This document shows, piece after piece, positions 11,408 to 21,479 of a stretch of DNA of 64,000 nucleotides (positions are counted from its first letter, which is position 1; each line of letters starts with the position of its first letter). Position numbers and translations under genes: made by a program. Below the pieces are notes generated by a model. The model was not told the DNA's origin. It saw only the letters and a list, made by a program, of their open reading frames with translations, and ran no database searches. Origin of the DNA: Sorghum bicolor. Taxonomy: Eukaryota; Streptophyta; Magnoliopsida; Poales; Poaceae. The stretch lies in NCBI RefSeq assembly GCF_000003195.3, contig NC_012871.2:44998554-45062553 (forward strand), written 5' to 3'.

Positions 11408-13191
11408 CCCGTGACTTCTCCAAACTTCCCACCGGCGCAATAGAAAATATGCACTCAATTTTCTCAAAAGCGCTGAATCCCGCCGAGCTTGCGAGGCGGG
11501 AGGGAGAGAGAAACCCACACCTCTCTCAACCCTAGGAACACCACCTCCTTTGTAATGTGTGCCAACACCAACAAGTGTACACCACCATGTGCAAGTGTGT
11601 TAGCATTTCACAAACATTTTTCCAAGGGAGTTAGCCTCTCAACTTGCCACGCCACTCGATCCTAACACGTACGCAAAGTTAGATCGCTCAAGTGGCACTA
11701 GATGATCGATATGCAAACAAGTTTGCCCCTCTTGATAGTACGGCCATCTATCCTAAATCCGGTCATAAACTTCTCTACACACCTATGACCGGTGAAATGG
11801 AAATGCCCTAGGTTATACCTTTGCCTTGCGCTTTCCATTCCATCTCCTCCAATGTTGATGCAACACATGCACCAACCAATCACCAAATGATATGATCCAC
11901 TTCATATCATCACGTGACCGTATTGGTTCATCGATCTTGACCTCACTTGCTCTTCACCGTTGCCTCGGTCCATCGGCGCCAAGTCTTGCTCAAGCTTCAC
12001 CATCACACGCGGTCCCTCGCTTCAAAGCCTCTGACTTGCCCTTCACTCTTGCAACCGGTCCATCGAGCCAAGCCTCATCTTGATCTTCTCCACCTTGGTC
12101 ACATGACTCCATGTCATGTCTCATGTGCAATGAGCTCCTCCATCATCACATTGTTGACACTTCTTAACGCAACCACCGGATATCGGCAACGGCGCCAGAA
12201 GTGCCCTGGTAGGGTAACTCTATTTACTATTGGATAATTCCGCAAGCGCACAGAATGTACCGCTGTAGCACTTCACCAAGGAGTATTCCAAGGTATCGTA
12301 ATTTATATTTTCCCAAGGGAAAGCGGCTAAGTGTGTTTAACAAAAAGGGGAATGAGATTCCTTGAGTTGTCTAGTATCAACTAGTGAATAAGGGTGGTAA
12401 ATAACAAATAGGAAGGGTAGTGGTGAATCCAAGGTCCTATGCTAAAGGTAAATGGTAGAGTTAGCTAGGTGGGAGGACAACGAGTGAGTAAAGGACTCCT
12501 ATGTATCTAACTTAACTTCTGTGACTTACTTTAATAGATAATTGCCTTAACTACGCTAGAGCCTTACTAACTGTGTGCGAAGGATAGCCGAGCTGGTAAG
12601 ACGCTTAGAAGGTTTTTCACCTAACCCCTTACCGAAAGCGACTATTGGGCTTATGGACGCCTTACCTTTTAAGAACTAGCCTGTACGTGAGGAGAACCTA
12701 ATGCCGCCCACGATCTGTCACCTACTAGGGAGTGCGCTCCTACTTTCCGTTCAAGCCAGCGGTAATCAAAGGTAATCTTAAGTATGAGCACCACGCTCAC
12801 ACTTAATCCTACAACGCTAACTAGTTGCAGCTAGCTAGAGCTCCTATACAAGATAGGACGATGATGCACACACAGGAGTGGTTATAGGTCACTAACTTCA
12901 CTAAGACAACTATATTACTAAAGTAAATGCACAACAAGAATAAAAGACTTGCACTAAGTAAGAACTCAGTAAAGTAAAGTAAGAATAATATATTAATAAA
13001 AGGAAAGTCTTACAAAAGTAGAAAGGTACAAGAGCTATACCAGACTCTCCAGAAGACGACTCCGGAGACCCCGAGCTTCGCTCGACTCGACTCTAACTCC
13101 CACTCTAGACTAACTACTACTCTACTTGTATGCTTGGAACTTGTAATGCACTTGGCCTTGGAATTGCACACTTGAAATGAAGGATGGAGGC

Positions 13192-13206
13192 TGCCTTTTA
13201 TAGAGG
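13192..13206 (-). promoter_or_regulatory. TATA box of Athila-like LTR
   Basis: The minus strand reads CTCTATAAAAGGCAG. It lies about 180 bp downstream, in element sense, of the palindrome pair. Confidence 0.55.
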
Positions 13207-13384
13207 GAGATGGAGTAGGGGTTACTCCATCGCCACGTCATCGATCCGCGTGACATCTTCTCTCCACCCTTGGATCAAACCGACCTCACAACCGCCATTT
13301 GATCAACGGCAGGGGCAAATCAACATGTGGGACATGTGGGGAAGGTTGGTGGGAGGCCACCGACCCTGGAACCGCCTTTGATGT

Positions 13385-13503
13385 GGGGTCGGGCGACCCC
13401 ACTTCTGGGCCTCTGGACCCACCAGCAGTGTCCACAGGAGTCCCTTATGTCGGTGGACTAGGTGGCACACCTGGGTCCCACCAAAGAGGGGTCGGGCGAC
13501 CCC
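13385..13503. repeat. Paired GGGGTCGGGCGACCCC palindromes, 103 bp apart (LTR)
   Basis: Copies lie at 13385-13400 and 13488-13503. Each is a palindrome with one mismatch at the centre. The pair recurs at 21022 and 21125 in the other LTR and at 52545 and 52648 in the solo LTR, always 103 bp apart. Confidence 0.9.
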
Positions 13504-13736
13504 CTCCCTGTGGGCCCAGGGTGTCACCTGTTGTCCCCTCGATCTCCTCTTGATGATTCTGATGTTGGCTTTGTCAAATAATGTCTTGAATTTGTTGTTC
13601 CTGCATAAACAAGCTAAGAGTACAAGTGGAACTAGTTATGGATAAAATATGTTCATGTCATGTCATTTCCCCTTGCAACCGAGGCATGTTGACGGTGTTT
13701 TGTATGTGGATTTCTATGGTATATCCACCGTCAACA

Positions 13737-13751
13737 AGATCCCCCAAGCTT
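13737..13751 (-). promoter_or_regulatory. Polypurine tract of Athila-like element B
   Basis: The minus strand reads AAGCTTGGGGGATCT immediately before the LTR start TGTTGACGG. Confidence 0.75.
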
Positions 13752-15131
13752 AACCTTTGCTCGTCTCGAGCAAACAATCAAACTTAGCCTCGGTGGATCA
13801 GGTATTGTTACTATGTTCACATTTCAAGAGTACCATGTGTACAACAAAGTTCTTCTCTTTGCATGAAAAATTTAGCTATGTAAACTTACCCCTATTACCT
13901 TAGTCCCTTATGGGGCTTATGGCTTTTCCTTTGTCTTAGGTGGTTGAGAGACAGAACCGTTTGACTTGAGCACTAACTTTCTCATTCTTAGCAAGTTTCA
14001 TATCAGAGGTTTTGTGATATTTTCAAAAGAAAGCTTAAATGTTCCTCTTATGGTTCTCTCATGTCACTCAAATGGTGTATGATTCCTCACCAAGGCATAT
14101 GGTAAGAGTTGCCTTCTCTATTTCATCCTATTTCTAAAAGGCTTATGTGGAGTTCAAGGTAGGGATGAAAGGAGATAGCATACTTACTTTGCATGTATTG
14201 CGAAGTCAAAGCTCGGATCCTTGAAGAGAAGTGTCATACTCCCAGATCAAGATGTGCAAGTGTGATATATGGTGGACTAGGTTGCTCCTTTATTTGATAG
14301 ACTCTCTATGTATTGAGACATGGCTAGCATTTTTTTCTTCTTCTTCTTCTTTTTTTTTATATGAGCTTTCATGTGCTCAATTTTCTTTTTTCTGTGGACT
14401 TGCACATGTCCATCTTTTTATTTCATTTTGCCTAGCCTTTTGATGTCTCATTTACCAAATAATGCTTAGAGAGATGTTCTAACATTTAGAGTATGGAGCA
14501 ACCTATTTAGTGGATGCGAAATACATGTGGTTGCGTACTTCCAGTGTAGAAGCAGCATATATATATGTGGTGTGTACGTGATCTTGATCTTAGGAGCATG
14601 AAAAGTCTCTTAACAAGGGTCAACAAGACTTGACGACACTCAACACAAAGCAAATAGCTTATGTGGAAAGGTTGCAATTATGTAAAGTAGATATGGCTGT
14701 GGTAGGAATTCATCACCATTGAGGAACAATTAAGGTTTTGATCATTTTAAGAATAAATCTCTGATAATCATGCATGCTTAGAAAAATATTATAGTAGCTC
14801 TTGCCTTACTATCTCATGTCCCACAACAACTTAGACTTAGTTCTAGCACTTGCAACCCACAAAGTTTTTAGGTTCATGGCAGTTTAAGTGAGCTAAGTGA
14901 TCCATACTTAGAGAAATACTAAGTTGTATACTAGGCACTAGAGAAACATTAACAAGCAACTAGTCATAATTTCCATGAGGGATATAAACATACATGAAGC
15001 ATATATGCTAAAGGGAGATGCTAATAAATATTTATTTTTTTTTAAGTAAGAATGATAAAATGCATGAAAATAAATAGGATAGAATACTTACCTTAGTGGG
15101 GGAGAGGATCTCCCCCAAGCTAGATCTTCGC
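13752..15131 (-). other. Non-coding 3' region of element B
   Basis: About 1.4 kb lies between the accessory ORF and the polypurine tract, with no convincing frame. It contains a pyrimidine-rich tract near 14330-14360. A perfect hairpin at 15098-15116 (GGGGGAGA, three-base loop, TCTCCCCC) lies right after the ORF stop, and its 3' arm overlaps a second polypurine-like sequence. Confidence 0.6.
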
Positions 15132-16508
15132 TCACTGTGGTGGCGGGAAATTCTGGTACCATCCAGCCCAGCGTTGTGCGTCTTCCTCTCGCACACGTCG
15201 GATATGTTGGCCGTTTTGTAACGCCAGTTGCAATGTTGCTTCTTGCCCAATCTGCAATTCGCCCATGTCATTAATGAGACTGTCCATACCTGTGGGCTGG
15301 TGACGCCTAGCCCTGTCCCTTGGGCGTGGAGTGCGTTGTGGAGGTAGACCCATGGAGTCTGAAGCATCCACTGACATCGCTTCATCGCCCTCTTCAACGT
15401 CATGGTGCGAGGATCCTCCTTGCTCCATCTGGGCGGCTTGCATCATCCTTCTTGTCACCCTGCGTGTCCCTGCAATATCTGGACTTGCCACTTGGGCTAG
15501 TCTAATGGTAAGTGTGCGGACCCCATACAACCGGCGCCTCGCACATGGGAGAGGAATTTCGGTTGTATAGCCCGGATAAATCATTTTAAGTTCACCATTT
15601 GGATTTCTTATGAGCATGTTAGCATTGATAAAGAAGTTCTCATCTACCACTCCTCTAACATAGCCAATGTCTTCAAAATAATGTGATTCAAGTAATCCAA
15701 AAGTATCGGCTATTCGAGTAATAAAGGATGTGAAATAGATGGGCTTCCCATACTCAATAGAGTTAAGCCAATAGTTCACTAGCAGTTTCACAGGGGAGAT
15801 CTTGATTTTACTAACCATGGCATAGAGAATTTTAAGTTCATCATCAATTAAAGTATCAGTTCCCATGCCAGGATATAGAGTGCACATGATCCAGAAGTGA
15901 AGAAAGCGCAAGGTTGGATTATGGATTTCAATGGGAGTAGGATTTGAACAATCATTAGAGCCAGAAATTGCTTTCCAGAATCTAAATTTATCGAACATTC
16001 TAGTGGCATGATCTAGATCAAGTTCACATTCATGTTCACACCCTAAAGCAGTGTTTAGCAAACTCCAATTTAATTGATGTTCTTGCTCACACATGCGAAA
16101 AGATATTCCATTATTTGTGAGTTTTAGGGTGCATAGAAATTCCTTAGCAAGCAATTCTTTTCCAAATTCAGGCACTTGCCAGAAACTACTCCAACCAATT
16201 GCTCTAAACACCTTATCGAATTCAACATCCATACCTGTGCGGGCCAAAAGGTCCGGATCGATGATGCTAGTGTGTAGGAAGAGACCCTCTCGGATGATGT
16301 AGTACTTTTGCAACTCTTCTTGGCTTAACATGAGGCCGCTCTCGGGCTCTCTCATCCTTGATGGAGGCTCGTAGGGTACCATCCCATGGTAACCTTCTTC
16401 TTCCTCCCTTCCATGAGCATGGTGAGAGCCTTGAGAAGAGCTCTCACCCTTTGCTTTCTTGAACTTGCCGAAGATATGCTTCTTCATCCTCCTACACAAG
16501 TGAGGCAA
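15132..16508 (-). CDS. ATHILA ORF-1-like protein of element B, 458 aa, intact frame
   Basis: This is the only long, uninterrupted frame in the element. The N-terminus is basic (KKHIFGKFKKAKG). A central region around residues 90-290 carries conserved-looking blocks: QEHQLNWSLLNTALGC, then FRFWKAISG, IHNPTLRFLHF and a YWLNSIEYGKPIYFTSFITR stretch. These match my knowledge of the Athila ORF-1 family found with Athila elements in plants; its biochemical role is unknown. The C-terminal 90 residues are acidic, then proline and arginine rich. I see no signal peptide or convincing membrane segment, although the ORF sits where Athila elements often carry an env-like ORF. A second in-frame Met lies at residue 8. 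A TATA box (16684-16692) and a palindrome pair lie just upstream, suggesting its own promoter. Confidence 0.75.
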   Translation of the reverse strand: MPHLCRRMKKHIFGKFKKAKGESSSQGSHHAHGREEEEGYHGMVPYEPPSRMREPESGLMLSQEELQKYYIIREGLFLHTSIIDPDLLARTGMDVEFDKVFRAIGWSSFWQVPEFGKELLAKEFLCTLKLTNNGISFRMCEQEHQLNWSLLNTALGCEHECELDLDHATRMFDKFRFWKAISGSNDCSNPTPIEIHNPTLRFLHFWIMCTLYPGMGTDTLIDDELKILYAMVSKIKISPVKLLVNYWLNSIEYGKPIYFTSFITRIADTFGLLESHYFEDIGYVRGVVDENFFINANMLIRNPNGELKMIYPGYTTEIPLPCARRRLYGVRTLTIRLAQVASPDIAGTRRVTRRMMQAAQMEQGGSSHHDVEEGDEAMSVDASDSMGLPPQRTPRPRDRARRHQPTGMDSLINDMGELQIGQEATLQLALQNGQHIRRVREEDAQRWAGWYQNFPPPQ

Positions 16509-16683
16509 AACAAGCTCCTACTACTACTACTATGCAAGGGGAATCTTTTTGGGTTTTTGTTTTGATGACTATTTCTAAACTAAACTTGAGAAATGGCTTG
16601 TAACAAAGAGAGAAGAGAAAGGATTGTGAGCTCGAAATGGTTCTGGTGGTTTTGGGTGTGGAGTTGAGCTCACAATGCTGTGG

Positions 16684-16692
16684 TATTTATAG
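16684..16692 (-). promoter_or_regulatory. Internal TATA box upstream of the ORF-1-like gene
   Basis: The minus strand reads CTATAAATA within CTCCCCCTATAAATACC, resembling the LTR context CTCCCTCTATAAAAGG. It is 176 bp before the ATG at 16508 and about 34 bp downstream of a palindrome pair in element sense. Confidence 0.5.
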
Positions 16693-16725
16693 GGGGAGAA
16701 GGGCAAGTAGTGGACCCACAATATA

Positions 16726-16844
16726 GGGGTCGGCCGACCCCCCCTAGAAGCACTTTGAATTTGAATTTAGCTTTATACAGGGAACCATTCTGCATGCTTT
16801 CAAGATTTTGCAGAGATGGTCCAAAATGGGGGTCGGCCGACCCC
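16726..16844. repeat. Paired GGGGTCGGCCGACCCC palindromes, 103 bp apart (internal pair 1)
   Basis: Perfect 16-bp palindromes lie at 16726-16741 and 16829-16844. They sit between the internal TATA box and the end of the gag-protease region. Confidence 0.9.
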
Positions 16845-17229
16845 CATCCTAGCCCCTCCTCCACTTTAAACATTGTGTCATTGATTGTCCAGAAAAGTAA
16901 AGGCTAGGTGTGGACCAAAAGTTTTCAAATTGTTTCTGAGATTCCCTGTTTTAGTGCTTTGTGAAAGGTAAAAGATGAATGGCAAAAGTGGAGACATGTC
17001 TAAAGTGATTCCTATGGACCATGGGAGCACTCAAGCATGCCTAGGTGACCACTTTGCAGAATTTAAGCTAGTGGAGTGGTCCCAAAAGAATCAAAGATGA
17101 AAGGAGCATCTTATGACTAAAGTAAAGGATCAAGGGACCACTCTTTTTCAAACTTTAGCTAGTGTTACAAGCATAGGACTCCATTGTGATTCAAATGGTA
17201 GCCAGCAGGAGGCAAGTGGGGCCAATATG

Positions 17230-17348
17230 GGGGTCGGCCGACCCCCACATTGGAGCTCCCAGAGCATCCAAGTGCTGGGTTGGAACCTCTATGACTAGCA
17301 AGGTTGAAATGTGGTGAAGTGGGCCCCAAGGTGGGGTCGGGCGACCCC
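17230..17348. repeat. Paired GGGGTCGGSCGACCCC palindromes, 103 bp apart (internal pair 2)
   Basis: A perfect copy lies at 17230-17245 and a one-mismatch copy at 17333-17348. The region 16509-17581 otherwise has no gene. By position this is where RT, RNase H and integrase would lie in a complete element. Confidence 0.9.
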
Positions 17349-17581
17349 CCTTTGGGAGCTCCAGCAGCTCAAATTTTTATGACAAGTTATTCTCAAGATT
17401 TTATTTATTATGGCTAAACATTTTGTCGAAATAAGATATGCAAAATTCAAAGTAAGAATGCAATTGAAAAGTGAATAGTAGAAATTGAAATGCAGAAAAT
17501 AAATATGGGATAACTACTGATTTACCTTATCAGCAAGGGCTCCATGTTTTAGGTCCGTAGAGCAGGACCTCTCCATCTTGT

Positions 17582-18457
17582 TCATTCTTCGGGTGCATCA
17601 GATGGTCCCGGAGACGTGGACCTTGATTGCACCTCTTTCTCCCGCCATACTTGCTTGGTATTGATTTTTGGTTCAGCGGGTTCCTCTTCTTTCTTTTCGG
17701 CCCTTTTGGCCGACTTACCTCTCTTGTCCCTTCGGCGTCGGATGTGGCGAGGCTTAGTCGGAGGTTCTTTGTCCTTCACCTGCATGTTAGCTTTATAACC
17801 ATTGAATGGACATTTTACCTTCCATCCTGGGAATTGGAGGTGAATCTGGCCGGACCCCACATAGATGACTGCAATGACCGTGTTGAGGAATGGCCTTCCC
17901 AAGATGATCGAGACATCATTATTGGATCCCATATCCAAAATGATGAAGTCGGCAGGGACGTAGTCGTCTTGGACCTTTACCAGTATGTCCCTTGCCAACC
18001 CCTCAGGGAACCTGATCGTCTGATCTGCCATCTGCAAACGAACAAATGTGGGGTGCAAAGGCCCCCCTAGCAAATTATCATAAGTTACCTTGGCCATGAT
18101 GTTGACACCCGATCCAAGGTCGCAGAAGGCGTTGTGGAAGACTTGCGGTCCGATCTCACAGGTGATGGTCGGCAGGCCTGGGTCGTCCTTCTTGGTGATG
18201 AAGGGCGAATCCAGAAGATAGCTCCAGTTGGATTGTACCGGAGGCTTACCGAACCTTGTAGTAACTAGTTTAACTCCTTCAATTGGGTCCTCAGGTTTCC
18301 CTGGGATCTTACCTTGCTCGAAGGATGGGACAGCTGCTGCTAATTGAGCTAATTGTGTTTCTAGCATTTTGTTAAAGCTCAACTGATTTTTCATAGCAGA
18401 GTTAAAGCTATCCAACTTTTCACTTAAGTTTTCAAGGATCTTATCATTAGCCATCAT
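17582..18457 (-). pseudogene. Athila-type aspartic protease region of gag-pol
   Basis: The frame can be read upstream to about 18540. The N-terminal part is a coiled, Q/L-rich gag tail. The retropepsin region carries DLGSGVNIM in place of the usual D-T/S-G triad, and IILGRPFLNT at its end, as in plant Athila proteases. A highly basic KPRHIRRRRDKRGKSAKR tail precedes the stop. In complete elements the frame continues into reverse transcriptase; here it stops. The active-site change to DLG may abolish or alter activity, though Athila-type proteases often deviate from DTG (family knowledge). Confidence 0.8.
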
Positions 18458-18549
18458 TTTCTTGTTAATGCTATCATTGATTTTAGATTGGCCTAAGACA
18501 AGATCTCTAAGAGAAGGTTGGTTACCAAAAGAATTATTGAAATTTTAAT

Positions 18550-19645
18550 TTAACCATTACCTTGATTACCTTGGTAGAAGGGGCGCGAGTTCCATTGCTG
18601 TTGTTGGGGCCGGTACCCATTGTTGTTGTTGTTGATGAAGCTCACTTCCTCCTTTGTTTCGGGACAATTGTTTCCCGAATGATCATCTCCTCCGCACACT
18701 TCGCACCATGAATCAGATCCAATGGCCCGTGCAGTGGCGTAAGGTTGAATGGTCTCTTGCTTGGAACTTTCTTCCATCTTCTTCATTAAGAGGTCCATCT
18801 TAGCAGAGAGCATGTCCACCTCATTCAAGGCATGGACACCTCTTCTCTTGGGTTGGAGGCGTTCCTCATTCCATCCTTGGTTTATAACCATCTTTTCAAT
18901 GAGGTCCTTGGCATCCTTGACATTGTGTTGCAAGAATGCTCCTCCAGCGGCAGCATCAAGGTGACTACGGGCCAAACCGGTCAGGCCATGGTAGAAACCT
19001 TGGATTTAGGAGCCACTCCTCTATCCCATGATGAGGACAGGCGCGAATGTACTCCTGCAGACGTTCCCATGCTTCGGGAATCGTCTCATCTGCTTGCTTT
19101 TGGAAGCTGGAAATCTTTCCACGAAGGGCGCTGGTCTTGCCCATCGGAAAGAACTTCTTGAGAAATGCATTGGCGCACCTCTCCCACGTGGTCACTTCAC
19201 CCTTGTTGGCGTAGAACCATTGCTTCGCCTTCCCCAATAACGAGAATGGGAAGAGGCGAAGATGGATGGCGTCTACGGCGACATTCTTGATGGTGAAGGT
19301 GCCACACACCTCCAAGAAGTGTTGGAGATGGGCATTGGCATCCTCGTGTGGCTTTCCACAGAAGGGATTAGCTTGCACCATATTGATAAGCGCAGGCTTC
19401 AACTCAAAAGTCGCATCCCCCAAGTTAAGCTGCGGACCCGTGGCGACATTGTCAGCCGACGGCGCAGAGTACTCAGAGATGGTCTTCTAGGCCATAGCTT
19501 CTTTGATAACCGGTGCAGATACTCCTTCCTCTAACGGATTCAGGTTCGAGATGAACCTTTGAGGTGGAACTTGACGACGTCTAGTTCTCCTCAACAGTTG
19601 CTCAGGATCTTCAACGAAGTTTGACGGCAATTGGAAACCGCTCAT
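18550..19645 (-). pseudogene. Athila-type gag with CCHC zinc knuckle, three lesions
   Basis: Translation would start at the ATG at 19645-19643. An in-frame TAG at 19489-19487 interrupts it. The core follows: FELKPALINMVQ, then a PHEDANAHLQHFLEVC block and a WFYANKGEVTTWERCANAFL block, characteristic of Athila/Ty3 capsid. A frameshift near 18990 moves the reading to the frame ending at 18550. That part carries CEVCGGDDHSGNNC, a C-X2-C-X4-H-X4-C knuckle, followed by an N/Q-rich run. Another frame break near 18540 separates gag from protease. Gag would coat the RNA; this copy cannot make it intact. Confidence 0.85.
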
Positions 19646-19762
19646 ACACTGTCAGGCTTCACAATAAAGGAAGACAAGACAAGTGATGGGTTATCCCTAT
19701 CACTACTTGATAACTAGCAAACTCTGGATTCTCTTTTTGTTAAAACTCTTAGACAGACGCTC

Positions 19763-19780
19763 TCCCCGGCAACGGCGCCA
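19763..19780 (-). promoter_or_regulatory. Primer binding site of element B, tRNA-Asp type
   Basis: The minus strand reads TGGCGCCGTTGCCGGGGA, eight bases from the LTR end. It is complementary to the 3' end of plant tRNA-Asp, the usual primer of Athila elements. Confidence 0.88.
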
Positions 19781-19788
19781 GAAATGCT

Positions 19789-21373
19789 TGTTGACACTTC
19801 TTAACGCAACCACCGGATATCGGCGACGGCGCCAGAAGTGCCCTGGTAGGGTAACTCTATTTACTATTGGATAATTCCGCAAGCGCACAGAATGTACCGC
19901 TGTAGCACTTCACCAAGGAGTATTCCAAGGTATCGTAATTTATATTTTCCCAAGGGAAAGCGGCTAAGTGTGTTTAACAAAAAGGGGAATGAGATTCCTT
20001 GAGTTGTCTAGTATCAACTAGTGAATAAGGGTGGTAAATAACGAATAGGAAGGGTAGTGGTGAATCCAAGGTCCTATGCTAAAGGTAAATGGTAGAGTTA
20101 GCTAGGTGGGAGGACAACGAGTGAGTAAAGGACTCCTATGTATCTAACTTAACTTCTGTGACTTACTTTAATAGATAATTGCCTTAACTACGCTAGAGCC
20201 TTACTAACTGTGTGCGAAGGATAGCCGAGCTGGTAAGACGCTTAGAAGGTTTTTCACCTAACCCCTTACCGAAAGCGACTATTGGGCTTATGGACGCCTT
20301 ACCTTTTAAGAACTAGCCTGTACGTGAGGAGAACCTAATGCCGCCCACGATCTGTCACCTACTAGGGAGTGCGCTCCTACTTTCCGTTCAAGCCAGCGGT
20401 AATCAAAGGTAATCTTAAGTATGAGCACCACGCTCACACTTAATCCTACAACTCTAACTAGTTGCAGCTAGCTAGAGCTCCTATACAAGATAGGACGATG
20501 ATGCACACACAGGAGTGGTTACAGGTCACTAACTTCACTAAGACAACTATATTACTAAAGTAAATGCAAAACAAGAATAAAAGACTTGCACTAAGTAAGA
20601 ACTCAGTAAAGTAAAGTAAGAATAATATATTAATAAAAGGAAAGTCTTACAAAAGTAGAAAGGTACAAGAGCTATACCAGACTCTCCAGAAGACGACTCC
20701 GGAGACCCCGAGCTTCGCTCGACTCGACTCTAACTCCCACTCTAGACTAACTACTACTCTACTTGTATGCTTGGAACTTGTAATGCACTTGGCCTTGGAA
20801 TTGCACACTTGAAATGAAGGATGGAGGCTGCCTTTTATAGAGGGAGATGGAGTAGGGGTTACTCCATCGCCACGTCATCGATCCGCGTGACATCTTCTCT
20901 CCACCCTTGGATCAAACCGACCTCACAACCGCCATTTGATCAACGGCAGGGGCAAATCAACATGTGGGACATGTGGGGAAGGTCGGTGGGAGGCCACCGA
21001 CCCTGGAACCGCCTTTGATGTGGGGTCGGGCGACCCCACTTCTGGGCCTCTGGACCCACCAGCAGTGTCCACAGGAGTCCCTTATGTCGGTGGACTAGGT
21101 GGCACACCTGGGTCCCACCAAAGAGGGGTCGGGCGACCCCCTCCCTGTGGGCCCAGGGTGTCACCTGTTGTCCCCTCGATCTCCTCTTGATGATTCTGAT
21201 GTTGGCTTTGTCAAATAATGTCTTGAATTTGTTGTTCCTGCATAAACAAGCTAAGAGTACAAGTGGAACTAGTTATGGATAAAATATGTTCATGTCATGT
21301 CATTTCCCCTTGCAACCGAGGCATGTTGACGGTGTTTTGTATGTGGATTTCTATGGTATATCCACCGTCAACA
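19789..21373 (-). repeat. LTR of Athila-like element B (5' LTR in element sense)
   Basis: It is 1,585 bp, the same length as its partner, with about six single-base differences seen by eye (for example near 19825, 20043, 20452, 20522, 20568 and 20983). The palindrome pair is at 21022 and 21125. A perfect 9-bp hairpin (GGTCGGTGG, loop GAGG, CCACCGACC) is at 20981-21002; the other LTR has one mismatch there. Confidence 0.93.
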
Positions 21374-21479
21374 CACATCATCACCTGTGGACTAATCTCC
21401 TGTGTATCTCACATAAACACTATTAGTCCACCTAAGTTGTCACTCAATTACCAAAACCAAACAAGGACCTTTCACCAGT

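Larger units (their letters stand above)
12152..13736 (-). repeat. LTR of Athila-like element B (3' LTR in element sense)
   Basis: It begins TGTTGACAC and ends CCGTCAACA on the plus strand. It includes a minus-strand TATA box at 13192-13206 and a pair of 16-bp palindromes at 13385 and 13488. A 17-bp PBS-like sequence lies about 30 bp from the end next to 12152. A related solo copy is at 51312-52896. Confidence 0.93.
12152..21373 (-). mobile_element. Athila-like (Ty3/gypsy) retrotransposon B, lacking RT, RNase H and integrase
   Basis: The element has two 1,585-bp LTRs (12152-13736 and 19789-21373) that differ at only about six sites by eye. The 5-bp duplication CACAT flanks it (12147-12151 and 21374-21378). 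PBS and polypurine tract place it on the minus strand. Coding order on that strand is gag with a CCHC knuckle, aspartic protease, then, with no RT, RNase H or integrase, an ATHILA ORF-1-like ORF. It is therefore non-autonomous. The near-identical LTRs indicate a recent insertion and make it one of the youngest layers of this nest. Confidence 0.93.
9856..21474 (-). mobile_element. Solo LTR of a SIRE/Maximus-type Copia element, split by an Athila-like insertion
   Basis: The LTR starts TGAAGGGTCGAGATGG and ends CAAGGACCTTTCA. It is flanked by a perfect 5-bp duplication CCAGT (9851-9855 and 21475-21479). Read on the minus strand it begins TGAAAGGTCCTTGTTTGG, which I recognise as typical of grass SIRE-like Copia LTRs. 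There is no second LTR and no internal region, so it is a solo LTR left by LTR-LTR recombination. Its own length is about 2.4 kb (9856-12151 plus 21379-21474). A TATA box on the minus strand and a cluster of CCGGACG/CGTCCGG half-sites lie within it. It carries no gene. Confidence 0.85.
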
